A stretch of DNA of 64,000 nucleotides from Desertimonas sp963786985 (GTDB lineage Bacteria; Actinomycetota; Acidimicrobiia; Acidimicrobiales; Ilumatobacteraceae), in NCBI GenBank assembly GCA_963786985.1, contig CAWBBL010000026.1:1-64000 (forward strand). The letters run 5' to 3'. Below, piece after piece: positions 1 through 10,792 of the stretch (position 1 is its first letter; each line of letters starts with the position of its first letter). Under the pieces are notes generated by a model. The model was not told the DNA's origin and ran no database searches. It was given only the letters and a program-made list of their open reading frames with translations. Both the position numbers and the translations under genes were made by a program.

Positions 1-507
1 CCCGTGCGGATCGGGAGCACCGTTGGCGACGCGCTGGTCCGACAGCGTCGTGCCCGCTGGGTGGTTGACGTACTCCAGCAGGTCGAGCGCCTCGGCGACC
101 CCGCGGGTGCCGAGGTTGACGGCGAGCATCGGCTCGACACCGGCCCGGCCGGCCCACTTCATGAACTCGTCGACGCCGATCTCGTTGGTCTCGATCGTCC
201 GCCAGGCGAGATCGCGGCGCACCGGACGGCGGTCACGCGGCCCGACGCCGTCCTCCCAGCGGTAGTTGGAGACGAAGTTGCCGCCCGGATAGCGCACCAC
301 CGAGACGCCGAGCTCCTGGGTGAGGGCGAGGACGTCGCCGCGGAACCCGTCCTCGTCGGCCGTCGGGTGGTCGGGCTCGTAGATCCCGGTGTACACGCAG
401 CGCCCGAGGTGCTCGACGAACGAGCCGAACAGCCGACGCTTGACCGGGGCCACCCGCCCGGCGGGGTCGATCACGACACGGGCGGCGAGCGGGGTTTGAT
501 TGCTCAC
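1..507 (-). CDS. GH51 alpha-L-arabinofuranosidase, N-terminal part (cut by window edge)
   Basis: The first 169 codons of a glycoside hydrolase family 51 enzyme that removes arabinofuranosyl side chains from plant polysaccharides. The motifs FGSFVEHLG, CVYTGIYEPDHP and VVRYPGGNFVSNYRWEDG are typical of the GH51 N-terminus; the catalytic Glu pair lies beyond the window. There is no signal peptide, so a cytoplasmic enzyme acting on imported arabino-oligosaccharides is likely. The GTG start at 507 is preceded by a good GGAGGT ribosome site. A perfect 16-bp palindrome 33 bases upstream suggests control by a LacI-family repressor. Family assignment is firm; substrate is inferred. Confidence 0.88.
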   Translation of the reverse strand, partial: MSNQTPLAARVVIDPAGRVAPVKRRLFGSFVEHLGRCVYTGIYEPDHPTADEDGFRGDVLALTQELGVSVVRYPGGNFVSNYRWEDGVGPRDRRPVRRDLAWRTIETNEIGVDEFMKWAGRAGVEPMLAVNLGTRGVAEALDLLEYVNHPAGTTLSDQRVANGAPDPHG

Positions 508-539
508 GACGGTGACCTCCGTTGTAGGCGAACGCTCGA

Positions 540-555
540 TTGTGAACGTTCACAA
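540..555. promoter_or_regulatory. LacI-type operator palindrome
   Basis: TTGTGAACGTTCACAA is a perfect 16-bp palindrome with the central CG step common in LacI-family operators. It lies 33 bases before the arabinofuranosidase start, so it fits a repressor site over that promoter. No cognate regulator is visible next to it. Confidence 0.6.
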
Positions 556-606
556 GGCCCTGCGTCAATTCCCGACGGGCACTCGACGCTCACGACCGCA
601 GATCAG

Positions 607-642
607 GGCCAATTGTGAGCAGGATCTTGCTCACAATTGGCC
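607..642. repeat. 15-bp perfect inverted repeat (hairpin or operator)
   Basis: Arms GGCCAATTGTGAGCA and TGCTCACAATTGGCC flank a 6-nt spacer. The repeat begins right at the stop codon of the hydrolase gene and sits upstream of the arabinofuranosidase. It could be a terminator for the former, although no T-run follows, or an operator for the latter. Each arm contains AATTGTGAGC, the half-site of the symmetric E. coli lac operator. Confidence 0.7.
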
Positions 643-1450
643 TCAGTCTTGAGCTGTCGGATGTCGGAGGAAGAACTCGATCAGCCCGTGGGCGACGGCG
701 GTCGGATTCGCGACCATCAGAAGGTGTCCGGCGTCCGGGACCGTCAGGCGCTCGGCGTGGGGGAACCACGACTGCACCAGTTCGCTTCCTTGCACGAAGC
801 GTGGGACGCTGTTCGCGCCGCGGACGTTGAGCACCGGTTGGGTGATCCGCTTGGCGTCGTCTGGCCCGAAGCTCCACTGTTGCACGGCCGCCATCTCCGC
901 TTGGAAGAACAGGTCGGCCTCGTCGACGGCCTCGTCGAAGGCCCCCGGGACCACGCTGTCCAGCACGCCCCGGTAGCCGTCGCCGCACACGTGGTTCAGG
1001 AACGTGTCGACGGCGCCCGACTTGTCGCCGGCCGTGTAGGCGGCGAAGACGGGCTGCAGGGCGGCGACGATCTGTTCTGAGCTGGAGATTCCACGTGCGG
1101 CGGGCTCGAGCAGCGCCACCGAACGGACCCGCGACGGGTGCGTCGATGGCCAGTTGGAGAGCGACGAGAGCGCCGTAGGAGTGACCGACGACGTGGGCGG
1201 TCGGCCAGCCGACGTGATCCATCAACCGTGCGCACACGGCGGCGTCCTCGGCGACGGTCAGCGGACGGTATCGGTCTCCGTCGGACGGCAGGAGGCGGCG
1301 CCGATACGACAACGTCGCAATGCCGGGCAACTGTTCGAGGAGTGGCCGGTACCAGGACACGAAGGCGTTGGCATGCACGAGCAGGACCCGCTCGGCGCCG
1401 TCGCTCAACTCGTAGGTGAGACTCACGTCATCGACGTCGAAACGATCCAT
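643..1450 (-). pseudogene. alpha/beta hydrolase, frameshifted as sequenced
   Basis: A probable alpha/beta-fold hydrolase or esterase of about 268 residues. The N-terminal part shows the oxyanion strand VLLVHANAF and the nucleophile elbow GHSYGA; the C-terminal part, in the next frame, has VLNVRGANSVPRF and the His-bearing PDAGHLLM. The frames join at a GGG run at 1136-1138, where removing one base restores a continuous protein; the total length of 3n+1 fits one inserted base. ATG at 1450 is chosen because GGAGG stands 7 bases before it. It is divergent from the TetR gene, a common regulator-target layout. Substrate unknown. Confidence 0.75.
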
Positions 1451-1463
1451 GCCGTCCCTCCTC

Positions 1464-1492
1464 AATTCACTTCATCTCAACTGAAGTGAATT
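1464..1492. promoter_or_regulatory. inverted-repeat operator between hydrolase and TetR genes
   Basis: AATTCACTTCA and TGAAGTGAATT form perfect 11-bp arms around a 7-nt centre, placed in the 60-bp gap between the divergent hydrolase and TetR genes. This is the expected place and form of a TetR autoregulatory operator controlling both. Confidence 0.6.
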
Positions 1493-1510
1493 AAGTGCTA
1501 CTGTAGCGGA

Positions 1511-2227
1511 ATAGCCGACAACGTCAAGAGGACGACGACAAGGCGGGCCTACAACTCGCCCCTGCGCACCGATCAGGCCCAGCAGACCCGGCGCCGGATT
1601 CTCGAATCGGCACGGCGGCTCTTCGTCGCCCACGGGTACGCCGGGACCACGGTCGCCGCCGTCGCCGAGGACGCCAGCGTCGTTCCCGAGACCATCTACC
1701 TCTCGCTCGGCGGCAAGCGCGGACTCCTCGAGGGAGTCATGGACATCACGGGACCTCACGACTCGGCCGCCGACGACGACAAGTGGTGGGACATGGTCGC
1801 TCGATTGCCCGAGGCCTCCGAGCGGCTGGACAAGATGGTCGAGTACAGCTGCCGGATCCTGGCCCGCACCCGCCCGATCCACGCCATCATCCGCGGTGCC
1901 GCCGACAACGAAGCCTTCGCCGCCGACCTCGGTCGTCGACTGCTGACCGAACGGCTCACCAACCAGACCGAGCGCATCCGTCGCCAGCTCGGCGACACGC
2001 TCCGACCGGGATTGTCGGTCATCGACGCCGGACAGCGCTATTGCGCCCTCACCAGCCCAGAGCTCTACCACCTGCTCACCGTCGAGCTCGCCTGGACTCC
2101 CGAACAGCATCGGCACTGGGTCACCCACCTGCTGCAGACCGAACTGCTCGGCACCGACCGCGACGTTCCCGCCACCAAGCCGCGGCGACGTTCCGGGTCG
2201 AAGGTTCGTAGCAATACAGAATCTTGA
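1511..2227 (+). CDS. TetR-family transcriptional regulator with no canonical start codon
   Basis: A TetR-type repressor of about 238 residues. The N-terminal helix-turn-helix is clear (RRRILESARRLFVAHGYAG, then TTVAAVAEDASVV and ETIYLSLGGKRGLL), followed by a ligand-binding helical domain that I cannot assign to a ligand. The frame is open far upstream of its first ATG (1739), which would remove the whole DNA-binding domain. No ATG, GTG or TTG precedes the domain in frame. ATA at 1511, reading ATA-GCC-GAC-AAC, sits where ATG would give a normal N-terminus, with a possible TACTGT box just upstream. The start may therefore be mutated, miscalled or a rare ATA. Confidence 0.7.
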   Translation: MADNVKRTTTRRAYNSPLRTDQAQQTRRRILESARRLFVAHGYAGTTVAAVAEDASVVPETIYLSLGGKRGLLEGVMDITGPHDSAADDDKWWDMVARLPEASERLDKMVEYSCRILARTRPIHAIIRGAADNEAFAADLGRRLLTERLTNQTERIRRQLGDTLRPGLSVIDAGQRYCALTSPELYHLLTVELAWTPEQHRHWVTHLLQTELLGTDRDVPATKPRRRSGSKVRSNTES

Positions 2228-2234
2228 CTGATTC
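2219..2234. promoter_or_regulatory. possible furA promoter/operator
   Basis: TTGACT at 2224-2229 could be a -35 box, with a weak TTAGGG 17 bases on. It is bracketed by the small dyad GAATC/GATTC. Autoregulation at the furA promoter is known in mycobacteria; here the site is only a candidate. Confidence 0.3.
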
Positions 2235-2760
2235 CAGTAATCGCCGTTAGGGTGCCCGGCGTGTCGAGGCCGCCAACCGTTGACCCACCCGTGGACAACG
2301 ATGCGCTGCTCCGGCGGCACGGGATGCAGGTGACGGCCCAGCGGCTGGCAGTGCTGCGGGCGGTGACCGAGCAGCCGCACAGCACGGCCGACGACATCGG
2401 CAACCTCGTACGCGGCGAGATCGGGGCGATCTCCCATCAAGCGGTGTACGACGTCCTCGCCGCGCTGACCGACAAGGGCCTCATCCGGCGCCTGCAGCCG
2501 GCCGGTTCGCCGGCGCGCTACGAGGATCGCGTCGGGGACAATCACCACCACCTCATCTGCCGATCGTGCCGGCGGATGGTCGACGTCGACTGTGCGGTCG
2601 GCGCGACTCCGTGCCTCACCGCCGCCGACGACTCGGGATACGAGGTCGACGAAGCGGAGGTCATCTATTGGGGCCGATGCCCCGAGTGCGTTGCCGCCAC
2701 GGCGACAACAGCAAGCAGATCATCATCAGCAGCAACCATCCACAAAGGAGACGGACGCCC

Positions 2761-4944
<2,184 letters not shown>

Positions 4945-4956
4945 TCAATCGGAAGT

Positions 4957-5009
4957 CCGATCTGGGCGGCGGAACGCCGGGAAACCGGACCGGAGGCCGC
5001 CCGGATCGG
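4957..5009. repeat. intergenic inverted repeat, 14-bp arms, 25-nt loop
   Basis: CCGATCTGGGCGGC and GCCGCCCGGATCGG pair with one G-U type mismatch around a 25-nt loop. It lies between the convergent katG and beta-lactamase-like genes, so it could end both transcripts. Its geometry matches the other dispersed hairpins of this window. The segment GGACCG(G/A)AGGCCGCCC is also directly repeated (second copy near 5014-5029). Confidence 0.5.
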
Positions 5010-5037
5010 GAAGTGGACCGAAGGCCGCCCAGAACGA

Positions 5038-5836
5038 CTACGTCGACGAGAGCGTGAGGGCGAGGGCGCCGAGGGCTCGGAGGGCTTCTTCGGCGTCGGG
5101 TTCCTCGTAGCCACGAGTGCAGACCGCAACGACGAGGGCGTCGGGGCCCTGGCTCGCCGATGAAGGCGACGTCGTGGCGGATCCCGTCGACCCACCCGGA
5201 CTTCGAGCCGCACGGCACCCCGTCGGGGACGGCGGCGGTGAGTTGGCGGTCGTGCTGGCGGCCGAGCATCGCCGTCATCCACGAGGTCCACTCCCGCCCG
5301 GCGAGCGTGCCGCTGACGACGCCGGACATCAACGCGGCCAGATCGCGGGCGGTGGCGACGTGGCTGCCGCCGAGCGCGGCAGCGGCGGCGAAATCGGAGT
5401 ACTTGCGTCCGAACGAGCTCGATGTCGCCCCGGCGTCGGCCAACGCCGCGTTGGCGGCATCGCGCCCGACCAGCTCGACCACCATGTTCGTCGCCTCGTT
5501 CGACGACACGACCACCATCCGCTCGACGACGTCGCCCAGCGGCATCAGCGTGCCCGGCGCCGGCATGCCCTCGTCGAGGTCGTCGGGGTCGATGTGGAAA
5601 TCGGGCGCCCCCGGCGCCTCTGAACGAAACGTGTCGGCGCTCGTCAGCGGCGTCTCCAGGGTCACCGTGCCCGCCTCCAGCGCTCGGGCCACGGCGACGA
5701 GGACAGCCAGCTTGACCGTCGACGCGGCGTAGAACGGCTCGTCGGCCAGACGCTCGGACAACACTCGACCCGCGGCGCGTCGCACGCAGTAGGCGATGAT
5801 CGGCACGCCGTCGCTATGGGACCCGGTCTTGCCCAT
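5038..5836 (-). CDS. class A beta-lactamase-like serine hydrolase, frameshifted near the C-terminus
   Basis: A penicillin-binding/beta-lactamase-fold serine hydrolase of about 265 residues. It has the nucleophile motif STVK, SSN in place of the usual SDN (VVVSSNEATN), and KSGW in place of KTG. The E-x-x-L-N motif with the deacylating Glu of true class A beta-lactamases is not visible, so antibiotic hydrolysis is doubtful and a murein-directed role is possible. The frame breaks in the GGGG run at 5143-5146; removing one base extends the protein to the stop at 5038 with a plausible end (YEEPDAEEALRALG). No signal peptide is evident. ATG at 5836 overlaps the amidotransferase stop, so it is translationally coupled. 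Confidence 0.75.
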
Positions 5837-6543
5837 CAGCGGCGCACCTCGCGGACGACGTCGGCGAACGCACCGACCAGCGCCCGCGACTGTTCCGTGT
5901 TGATCGGGGCATCGGCCGTCGCCTGAGCGAGCAGTGCCGCCCGGTCGAAGCCTTCGGCGGCCAGCTTGGACTCGTCCCATTCGGCCAGCCGGGCGGCCGG
6001 CGTCTCGGGATGGAACTGGACGCCCCAGGCGGTCGCACCGACGCGGAACGCCTGCACGCGGCACTGCTCCGACGTCGCCAAGTGCACCGCATCCGGCGGC
6101 AGCGTGGTGATCGAGTCGCGGTGATTCTGGATCATGCGCAGCCCTTGATAGTCGGTGAGCCCGGCGAACAGCTGGTCGTCGCCGGCGGCTGGCAGCAGTT
6201 CGACGGCGCACGATCCCCGCTCGGTCTCGCCGGACCACGCCGTCACCTCCCCGCCGGTGACGATGGCGAGCAGCTGGGCGCCGAGGCAGATGCCGAGAAC
6301 GGGGACCCCGGCGGTCAACGCCTCGTCGACGAGGGCCCGTTCCCGCGGCAGGAACGGGGCGCGCTCATCCTCATCGGGGAGCAGTCGGCCACCGAGCAGC
6401 ACCAACCCATCGACCGCCGGTCGCTCGCCGGCCAGCCGCTCGGGCAGGTCCGGTCCGGCCACCAGCTGCGCATCGATCCGCTCATCGGCGAGCCAGTCGA
6501 GCAGGCGGCCGGGGCCGCTGGTCGGCGAGTTCTGGACGACCAC
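5836..6543 (-). CDS. class I glutamine amidotransferase-like protein
   Basis: A 235-residue stand-alone class I amidotransferase (GMP-synthase glutaminase type). The nucleophile Cys is in VLGICLGAQLLA, and the His-Glu pair in WGVQFHPETP. No synthetase domain is fused. Related free-standing members act as gamma-glutamyl hydrolases or amidate small molecules. GTG at 6543 is the first usable start, shortly after the upstream ATPase stop; its own stop overlaps the next ATG (TGATG). Its place in a peptide-importer operon suggests work on imported gamma-glutamyl or murein peptides, which is inference. Confidence 0.8.
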   Translation of the reverse strand: MVVQNSPTSGPGRLLDWLADERIDAQLVAGPDLPERLAGERPAVDGLVLLGGRLLPDEDERAPFLPRERALVDEALTAGVPVLGICLGAQLLAIVTGGEVTAWSGETERGSCAVELLPAAGDDQLFAGLTDYQGLRMIQNHRDSITTLPPDAVHLATSEQCRVQAFRVGATAWGVQFHPETPAARLAEWDESKLAAEGFDRAALLAQATADAPINTEQSRALVGAFADVVREVRR

Positions 6544-6561
6544 GACGCGTGGCAGATCTGT

Positions 6562-7622
6562 TCATACGAGCTGCTCCCGGTGACGGCGAGGGCCGTGCGC
6601 TCGGCGAAGTGGCAGGCGGCGAGGTGCCCGACGGCGGCGTCGGTCAGCGCCGGTGACTCCGTCGCGCACCGCAGAGGCACGCCGTCGGTGGTCGGCTCGT
6701 CGGTCTCGGCCAGCCGTAGGGCAAGCCAGCAACGGGTGTGGAAGCGGCAGCCCGACGGCGGATCGGCCGGCGACGGGATGTCGCCCTCGAGCACGATCTC
6801 GGCGCTGGCCAGGCGGGCGGCCGGATCGGGGACCGGCACCGCCGACATCAGCGCTCGCGTGTAGGGATGGGCGCCGCGGTCGTACACGTCGGCGGCCGTG
6901 CCGTGCTCGACGATCCGCCCGAGGTACATCACGGCGACCTCGTCGGCGATGTGCCGCACGACGGCGAGGTCGTGGGCGATGAACAGGTACGACAGTCCGA
7001 GCTCGTCCTGGAGGTCTTCGAGCAGGTTGATGACCTGGCCTTGGACGGACACATCGAGCGCCGAGACGGGCTCGTCGCACACGAGCACCTGCGGCTTGAC
7101 GGCGAGCGCCCGGGCGATCCCGATGCGCTGGCGCTGCCCTCCGGAGAACTGGTGCGGATAACGGTGCACGTGGCCGGGGTCGAGGCCGACGAGCTCGAGC
7201 AGATCCTTGACCGCGCGGTCCCGCCCGCCCTTCGGTACGGCATCGGGGTGGATGCGGAACGGCTCGCCGACGATGTCGCCGACGCTCATCCGCGGGTTCA
7301 GCGACGTGTACGGATCCTGGAACACGATCTGCACTCGGCGACGCAACTCACGCCGGGCCGCCCGCGACATCGTCGTGACGTCGACGCCTTCGACGAGGAC
7401 CTGCCCGCGGGTCGGCCGTTCCACGCCCACCAGCATCCGTCCGAGCGTCGACTTGCCGGACCCCGACTCACCTACCAGGCCGAGTGTGCGGCCGCGGCGC
7501 AAGGTGAACGACACGCCGTCGACGGCCTGCACTTCACCGACGGTGCGCCGCAGCACCACGCCGCGGCGCACCGGGAACACCTTGGCGAGGTCGCGGACCT
7601 CGAGGATCGCCTCGCCGTTCAT
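6562..7622 (-). CDS. oligopeptide ABC importer ATPase (OppF/DppF-like), end frameshifted
   Basis: The second ATPase of a peptide importer, energising uptake through the two permeases encoded upstream. It shows Walker A GESGSGKST, signature FSGGQRQRIGIARAL, Walker B VLVCDEPVSALD and the C-terminal oligopeptide/dipeptide domain with GCRFHTRCWLA. The reading frame runs on through the amidotransferase gene to 6315, which is implausible. A one-base loss in the CCGGG stretch near 6577-6585 would end it as AVTREQLV at 6562, just before the next start. The ATG at 7622 overlaps the upstream stop (ATGA). Confidence 0.88.
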
Positions 7623-8689
7623 TGCGTTCCCCGGCCACGCAGGCCGCTTGTTGCTCGCCGACTCATGCCACGAGCAGCCTCGAGGATCTCCGTCGCCACG
7701 TGGCACAGGCTGGTCCGTCCGCCCGGCAGCTCCACCAACGGCGGTGGCGTCGTGCGGCACACGTCCAGGGCGGCGTCACAGCGCGGGTGGAACGGGCAGC
7801 CGACGGGTACCTCGCCGGGCCGGGGCGGGCGTCCGGGGATGACGTCGAGTCGACCGCCGTGCACCTTGTCTGACGTCGCGTCGTCGGGAGCCAGGCGGGG
7901 CATCGCCCGCAGCAGCGCCCGCGTGTACGGGTGCGCCGGAGCGGCGAAGATCTGCTCCACGGTGGCCTGCTCCACGGCGTGCCCGGCGTACATCACGGTC
8001 ACGTCGTCGGCGACGGACGCCACGACGCCGAGGTCGTGGGTGATCAGCACGAGACCCATCTGCCGCTCCTGCTGGATCTCGGCGAGCAGCCGCAACACCT
8101 GGGCCTGGACGGTGACGTCGAGGGCGGTGGTCGGCTCGTCGGCGATCAGCACTTGCGGATCCAGCGCCAGGGCCGCGGCGATCATCACGCGCTGACGCAT
8201 GCCGCCGGAGAACTGGTGCGGGTAGTCCCTGATCCGGTCGGCGGCCCGCGGCACCTTGACCAGGTCGAGCAACTCGATCGCCCGGCGGCGCGCCTCGCCA
8301 CGGCCGATGCCCCGCCGCACCCGCAACACCTCGGTCAGCTGGTAGCCCACCGAGTGCACCGGGTTGAGGGCGGCGAGAGCGTCTTGGAACACCATCGCCA
8401 CCTGTTCGCCGGCATACGCGCGGCGCTCCTTGGAAGGCAGGGCCAGGACGTCGGTGCCGCGGAATCTGATCGCGCCCCGCGTCACCCGGGCTGTCGGACC
8501 GAGCAGCCCCATCACGGCGAGCGAGCTCACCGTCTTGCCACATCCGGACTCGCCGACGATCGCCAGAGTGCGTCCCGCCGTCACGGTGTAGGAGAGTCCG
8601 TCGACGGCGTCGAACACGCCGTCGCGTGTACGGAACTCGACCGCCAAGTCCTCGACCTCGAGCAGCGGCGCGTTGGCCGGTTCGCTCAC
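7619..8689 (-). CDS. oligopeptide ABC importer ATPase (OppD/DppD-like)
   Basis: The first of two ATPases of the peptide importer, 356 residues. Walker A GESGCGKT, Q-loop VFQDALAALNPVHS, signature FSGGMRQRVMIAAAL and Walker B VLIADEPTTALDVT are all intact, and the C-terminal cysteine region has GCPFHPRCDAALDVC, as in OppD. GTG at 8689 overlaps the upstream permease stop (GTGA). The longer open frame upstream is an out-of-frame run through the permease and is not part of the protein. Confidence 0.93.
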   Translation of the reverse strand: MSEPANAPLLEVEDLAVEFRTRDGVFDAVDGLSYTVTAGRTLAIVGESGCGKTVSSLAVMGLLGPTARVTRGAIRFRGTDVLALPSKERRAYAGEQVAMVFQDALAALNPVHSVGYQLTEVLRVRRGIGRGEARRRAIELLDLVKVPRAADRIRDYPHQFSGGMRQRVMIAAALALDPQVLIADEPTTALDVTVQAQVLRLLAEIQQERQMGLVLITHDLGVVASVADDVTVMYAGHAVEQATVEQIFAAPAHPYTRALLRAMPRLAPDDATSDKVHGGRLDVIPGRPPRPGEVPVGCPFHPRCDAALDVCRTTPPPLVELPGGRTSLCHVATEILEAARGMSRRATSGLRGRGTQ

Positions 8690-9621
8690 CGCAGCCTCGG
8701 ATCGAGGGCGTCGCGCAGCGCATCGCCGAGCACGACGAGCGACAGCACGGTGGCCATCAGGCAGCCGAGGGGAAACAGCAGCAGGTAGGCGTAGCCCCCG
8801 GTGACCCACTCGGCGCCGTTGCTGATCATGATCCCCCAGGAGATCGCCGGTGGGCGGACGCCGATGCCCAGGAACGCCAGCACGGCCTCGGCGCCGATGA
8901 TCCCGGCGATCGAGGTCGGCACCAGCGCGGTGACCGGGCCGATCGCATTGGGCAGCACGTGGCGGAACATCACGCGCAGGTCGGAGGCGCCGAGGGCCCT
9001 CGCGGCGGTCACGTAGTCGAGCCCCTTGGACTCGAGGACGCTGGCCCGGATGTAGCGGGCGTAGCCCATCCACCCGAACATGATGAGCACCGCGGCCGGC
9101 AGCAGGATGACGCTGAACGTGCCCGAGCCGACGTCGACGTTGCGGAACAGCGACAGCAAGAGCAGCGCCGCCAGCAGCAGCGGAATGACGAGGAAGACCT
9201 CGATGGACCGCGAGATCAGCGCGTCGATCCATCCCAGGTAGTAGCCGGCGAGCAAGCCGAGGATCACGCCGATCAGCAGCGACGTGCCGACGACGACGAG
9301 GGCGAGCAGCAGCGACGGGCGGGCGCCGTACACGAGCTGGGCGAGCACGTCGCATCCGAACGCGTCGGTGCCGAACGGGTGCGGTTCTCCGAAGCCCTGA
9401 GGATGGATCTTCGACTCCGTGATCAGACAGCTCTGCGGGTCGGTATCGGTGAACACCCAAGGGAAGGCGACGACGAACATGAAGAAGGCGAGGATCACGG
9501 CGGCGGCGATGGTGTCGGGGCGCCGGCGCAAGCTGTGCCAGGCATCAGCGGTCAACGTTCGCGAACCGGCGACGTCCTTGACCGCCGTCGTCACCTCCGG
9601 CGTCGTCGCGTCTTCACTCAT
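8686..9621 (-). CDS. oligopeptide ABC importer permease (OppC/DppC-like)
   Basis: An inner-membrane permease of 311 residues. After an N-terminal OppC-type helix (about residues 32-52) comes a long extracytoplasmic loop with PHPFGTDAFGCDVLAQLVYGA, typical of DppC, and then five membrane segments. The EAA loop reads YVTAARALGASDLRVMFRHV. ATG at 9621 (MSEDATTPEV) is preferred over the farther ATG at 9654, because the added stretch reads through a GC hairpin repeat. Confidence 0.92.
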   Translation of the reverse strand: MSEDATTPEVTTAVKDVAGSRTLTADAWHSLRRRPDTIAAAVILAFFMFVVAFPWVFTDTDPQSCLITESKIHPQGFGEPHPFGTDAFGCDVLAQLVYGARPSLLLALVVVGTSLLIGVILGLLAGYYLGWIDALISRSIEVFLVIPLLLAALLLLSLFRNVDVGSGTFSVILLPAAVLIMFGWMGYARYIRASVLESKGLDYVTAARALGASDLRVMFRHVLPNAIGPVTALVPTSIAGIIGAEAVLAFLGIGVRPPAISWGIMISNGAEWVTGGYAYLLLFPLGCLMATVLSLVVLGDALRDALDPRLR

Positions 9622-9629
9622 CGCTTCAC

Positions 9630-9646
9630 CGGGGGCTGCGCCCCCG
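9630..9646. repeat. GC-rich palindrome CGGGGGC-TGC-GCCCCCG
   Basis: A 7-bp perfect stem with a 3-nt loop, followed by GCGAGCTCGCTTCGCTC-like low-complexity sequence to about 9708. It fills the 81-bp gap between the two permease genes. It could set the relative expression of downstream genes or be a short dispersed repeat; only one copy is in the window. Confidence 0.4.
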
Positions 9647-9702
9647 AACCCCATCCGCGCCAGGCTCGCTGGCGCTCGCGCTGTCGCATGAGCTCGCTTC
9701 GC

Positions 9703-10707
9703 TCACTCAAAGCGAATCCGCGGGTCGAGCGCGGCGTAGGTGATGTCGACCACGATCATCACGACCACGGTCACGATCGACAGGATCGTCACGACGCCGA
9801 CGACGAGGGACACGTCCGAGGCCCGGACTGCTTCCCAGAGCACGCCGCCCATGCCGTAGATGTTCATCAGCCCCTCGGTGATCACTGCGCCGCCGAGGGC
9901 ATCGGCGAACGTCAGGCCCACTGCGGTGACCACCGGGACCGAGGAGTTGCGCACGACGTGGTGGGTGAACACGTGCCGCTCGGGGAGACCTTTGGCGCGC
10001 GCCGTGCGCACGTGCTCGCCGCTGTAGCTCTCCAACTGACTGGCCCGAACCAGACGCATGAATGCCGCCGACCCGGCCAGGCCCAACAGGATGCCGGGTA
10101 CGAGCAGAGTGGCCCACGGGTGGTCGGCGTCGAAAGATGGACGGAACCACAAGGCCGGCAGGCTGTCTTCGCCGAACGTGTCCTCTGCCCAGTTCGACAG
10201 CGGCACGGCGAACACGTAGCGGTAGACGAGCAGGAGCACGAACACCGGGAGGGCGTCGATCAGCACGCTCGTCAGCCGGACGCCGTGGTCGACGACCCGG
10301 CCTCGCCACTTCGCGGCGATCGAGCCGAGGGTCATGCCGAGCACGAGCCAGGTGATCGTCACGATGCAGAACAGCTTGAGCGTGTTCGGCGCCGCCGTGG
10401 CGACGATGTCGGTGACCTCCCGACCGCGCAGGTTGGTGCCGAAGTCACCATGGGCATAGTCCGCCAGGCGGTCGACGAACGGGCCGAGGCACGGGTTACC
10501 CGGCTGGTCGTAGCAGGGGTCGTCCAGTCCGTAGCGCGCCTCGACGGCGGCTAACTGCGAGGCGCTCGGGACGCGGTCGCCGAAGAACGCCAGCGCCGGA
10601 TTGCCGTTGAGCTGGATGGCGAGCGTGGTCAACAGGTGCAGGACGAGCACCACGAGGAACAACGTGAGCACGGCCTGCAAACACCGCCGCGCGATGTAGC
10701 GGCCCAT
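9703..10707 (-). CDS. oligopeptide ABC importer permease (OppB/DppB-like)
   Basis: An inner-membrane permease of 334 residues with the DppB N-terminus (GRYIARRCLQAVLTLFLVV), a long loop with GDFGTNLRGREVTDIV, and about six membrane segments. The EAA loop reads YVRTARAKGLPE-like (HVRTARAKGLPERHVFTHHV). It ends in YAALDPRIRFE, as usual for this family. ATG at 10707 is used; no strong ribosome site is visible, and the gap to the binding-protein gene holds a dispersed hairpin repeat. Confidence 0.92.
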   Translation of the reverse strand: MGRYIARRCLQAVLTLFLVVLVLHLLTTLAIQLNGNPALAFFGDRVPSASQLAAVEARYGLDDPCYDQPGNPCLGPFVDRLADYAHGDFGTNLRGREVTDIVATAAPNTLKLFCIVTITWLVLGMTLGSIAAKWRGRVVDHGVRLTSVLIDALPVFVLLLVYRYVFAVPLSNWAEDTFGEDSLPALWFRPSFDADHPWATLLVPGILLGLAGSAAFMRLVRASQLESYSGEHVRTARAKGLPERHVFTHHVVRNSSVPVVTAVGLTFADALGGAVITEGLMNIYGMGGVLWEAVRASDVSLVVGVVTILSIVTVVVMIVVDITYAALDPRIRFE

Positions 10708-10728
10708 CAACTACCGCCCGACGGGCGA

Positions 10729-10778
10729 GGAAGTCCCGACCGAACGAGCACGATTCGGCCCGCTCAGTCGGGACTTCC
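10729..10778. repeat. dispersed hairpin, family A copy 1
   Basis: GGAAGTCCCGAC and GTCGGGACTTCC are perfect 12-bp arms around a 26-nt loop containing CGGCCCGC. It lies inside the peptide-importer operon, between the binding-protein and permease genes. The same arms recur at 15605, 33107 and 34525. Confidence 0.85.
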
Positions 10779-10792
10779 ACCAAACACGTCGA

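Noticed and set aside
7619..9460. Apparent permease-ATPase fusion in one long frame
   Set aside because: Only the last 356 codons encode the ATPase; the upstream part is an out-of-frame reading of the permease gene, and a GTGA start fits better.
8626..10554. 642-codon rightward open frame across the peptide permeases
   Set aside because: Its product is rich in His, Asp, Gln and Arg, typical of an antisense frame over membrane-protein genes.
10729..10778. Family A hairpins as ordinary rho-independent terminators
   Set aside because: No T-run follows them, and copies also occur between divergent genes, where a terminator is not needed.
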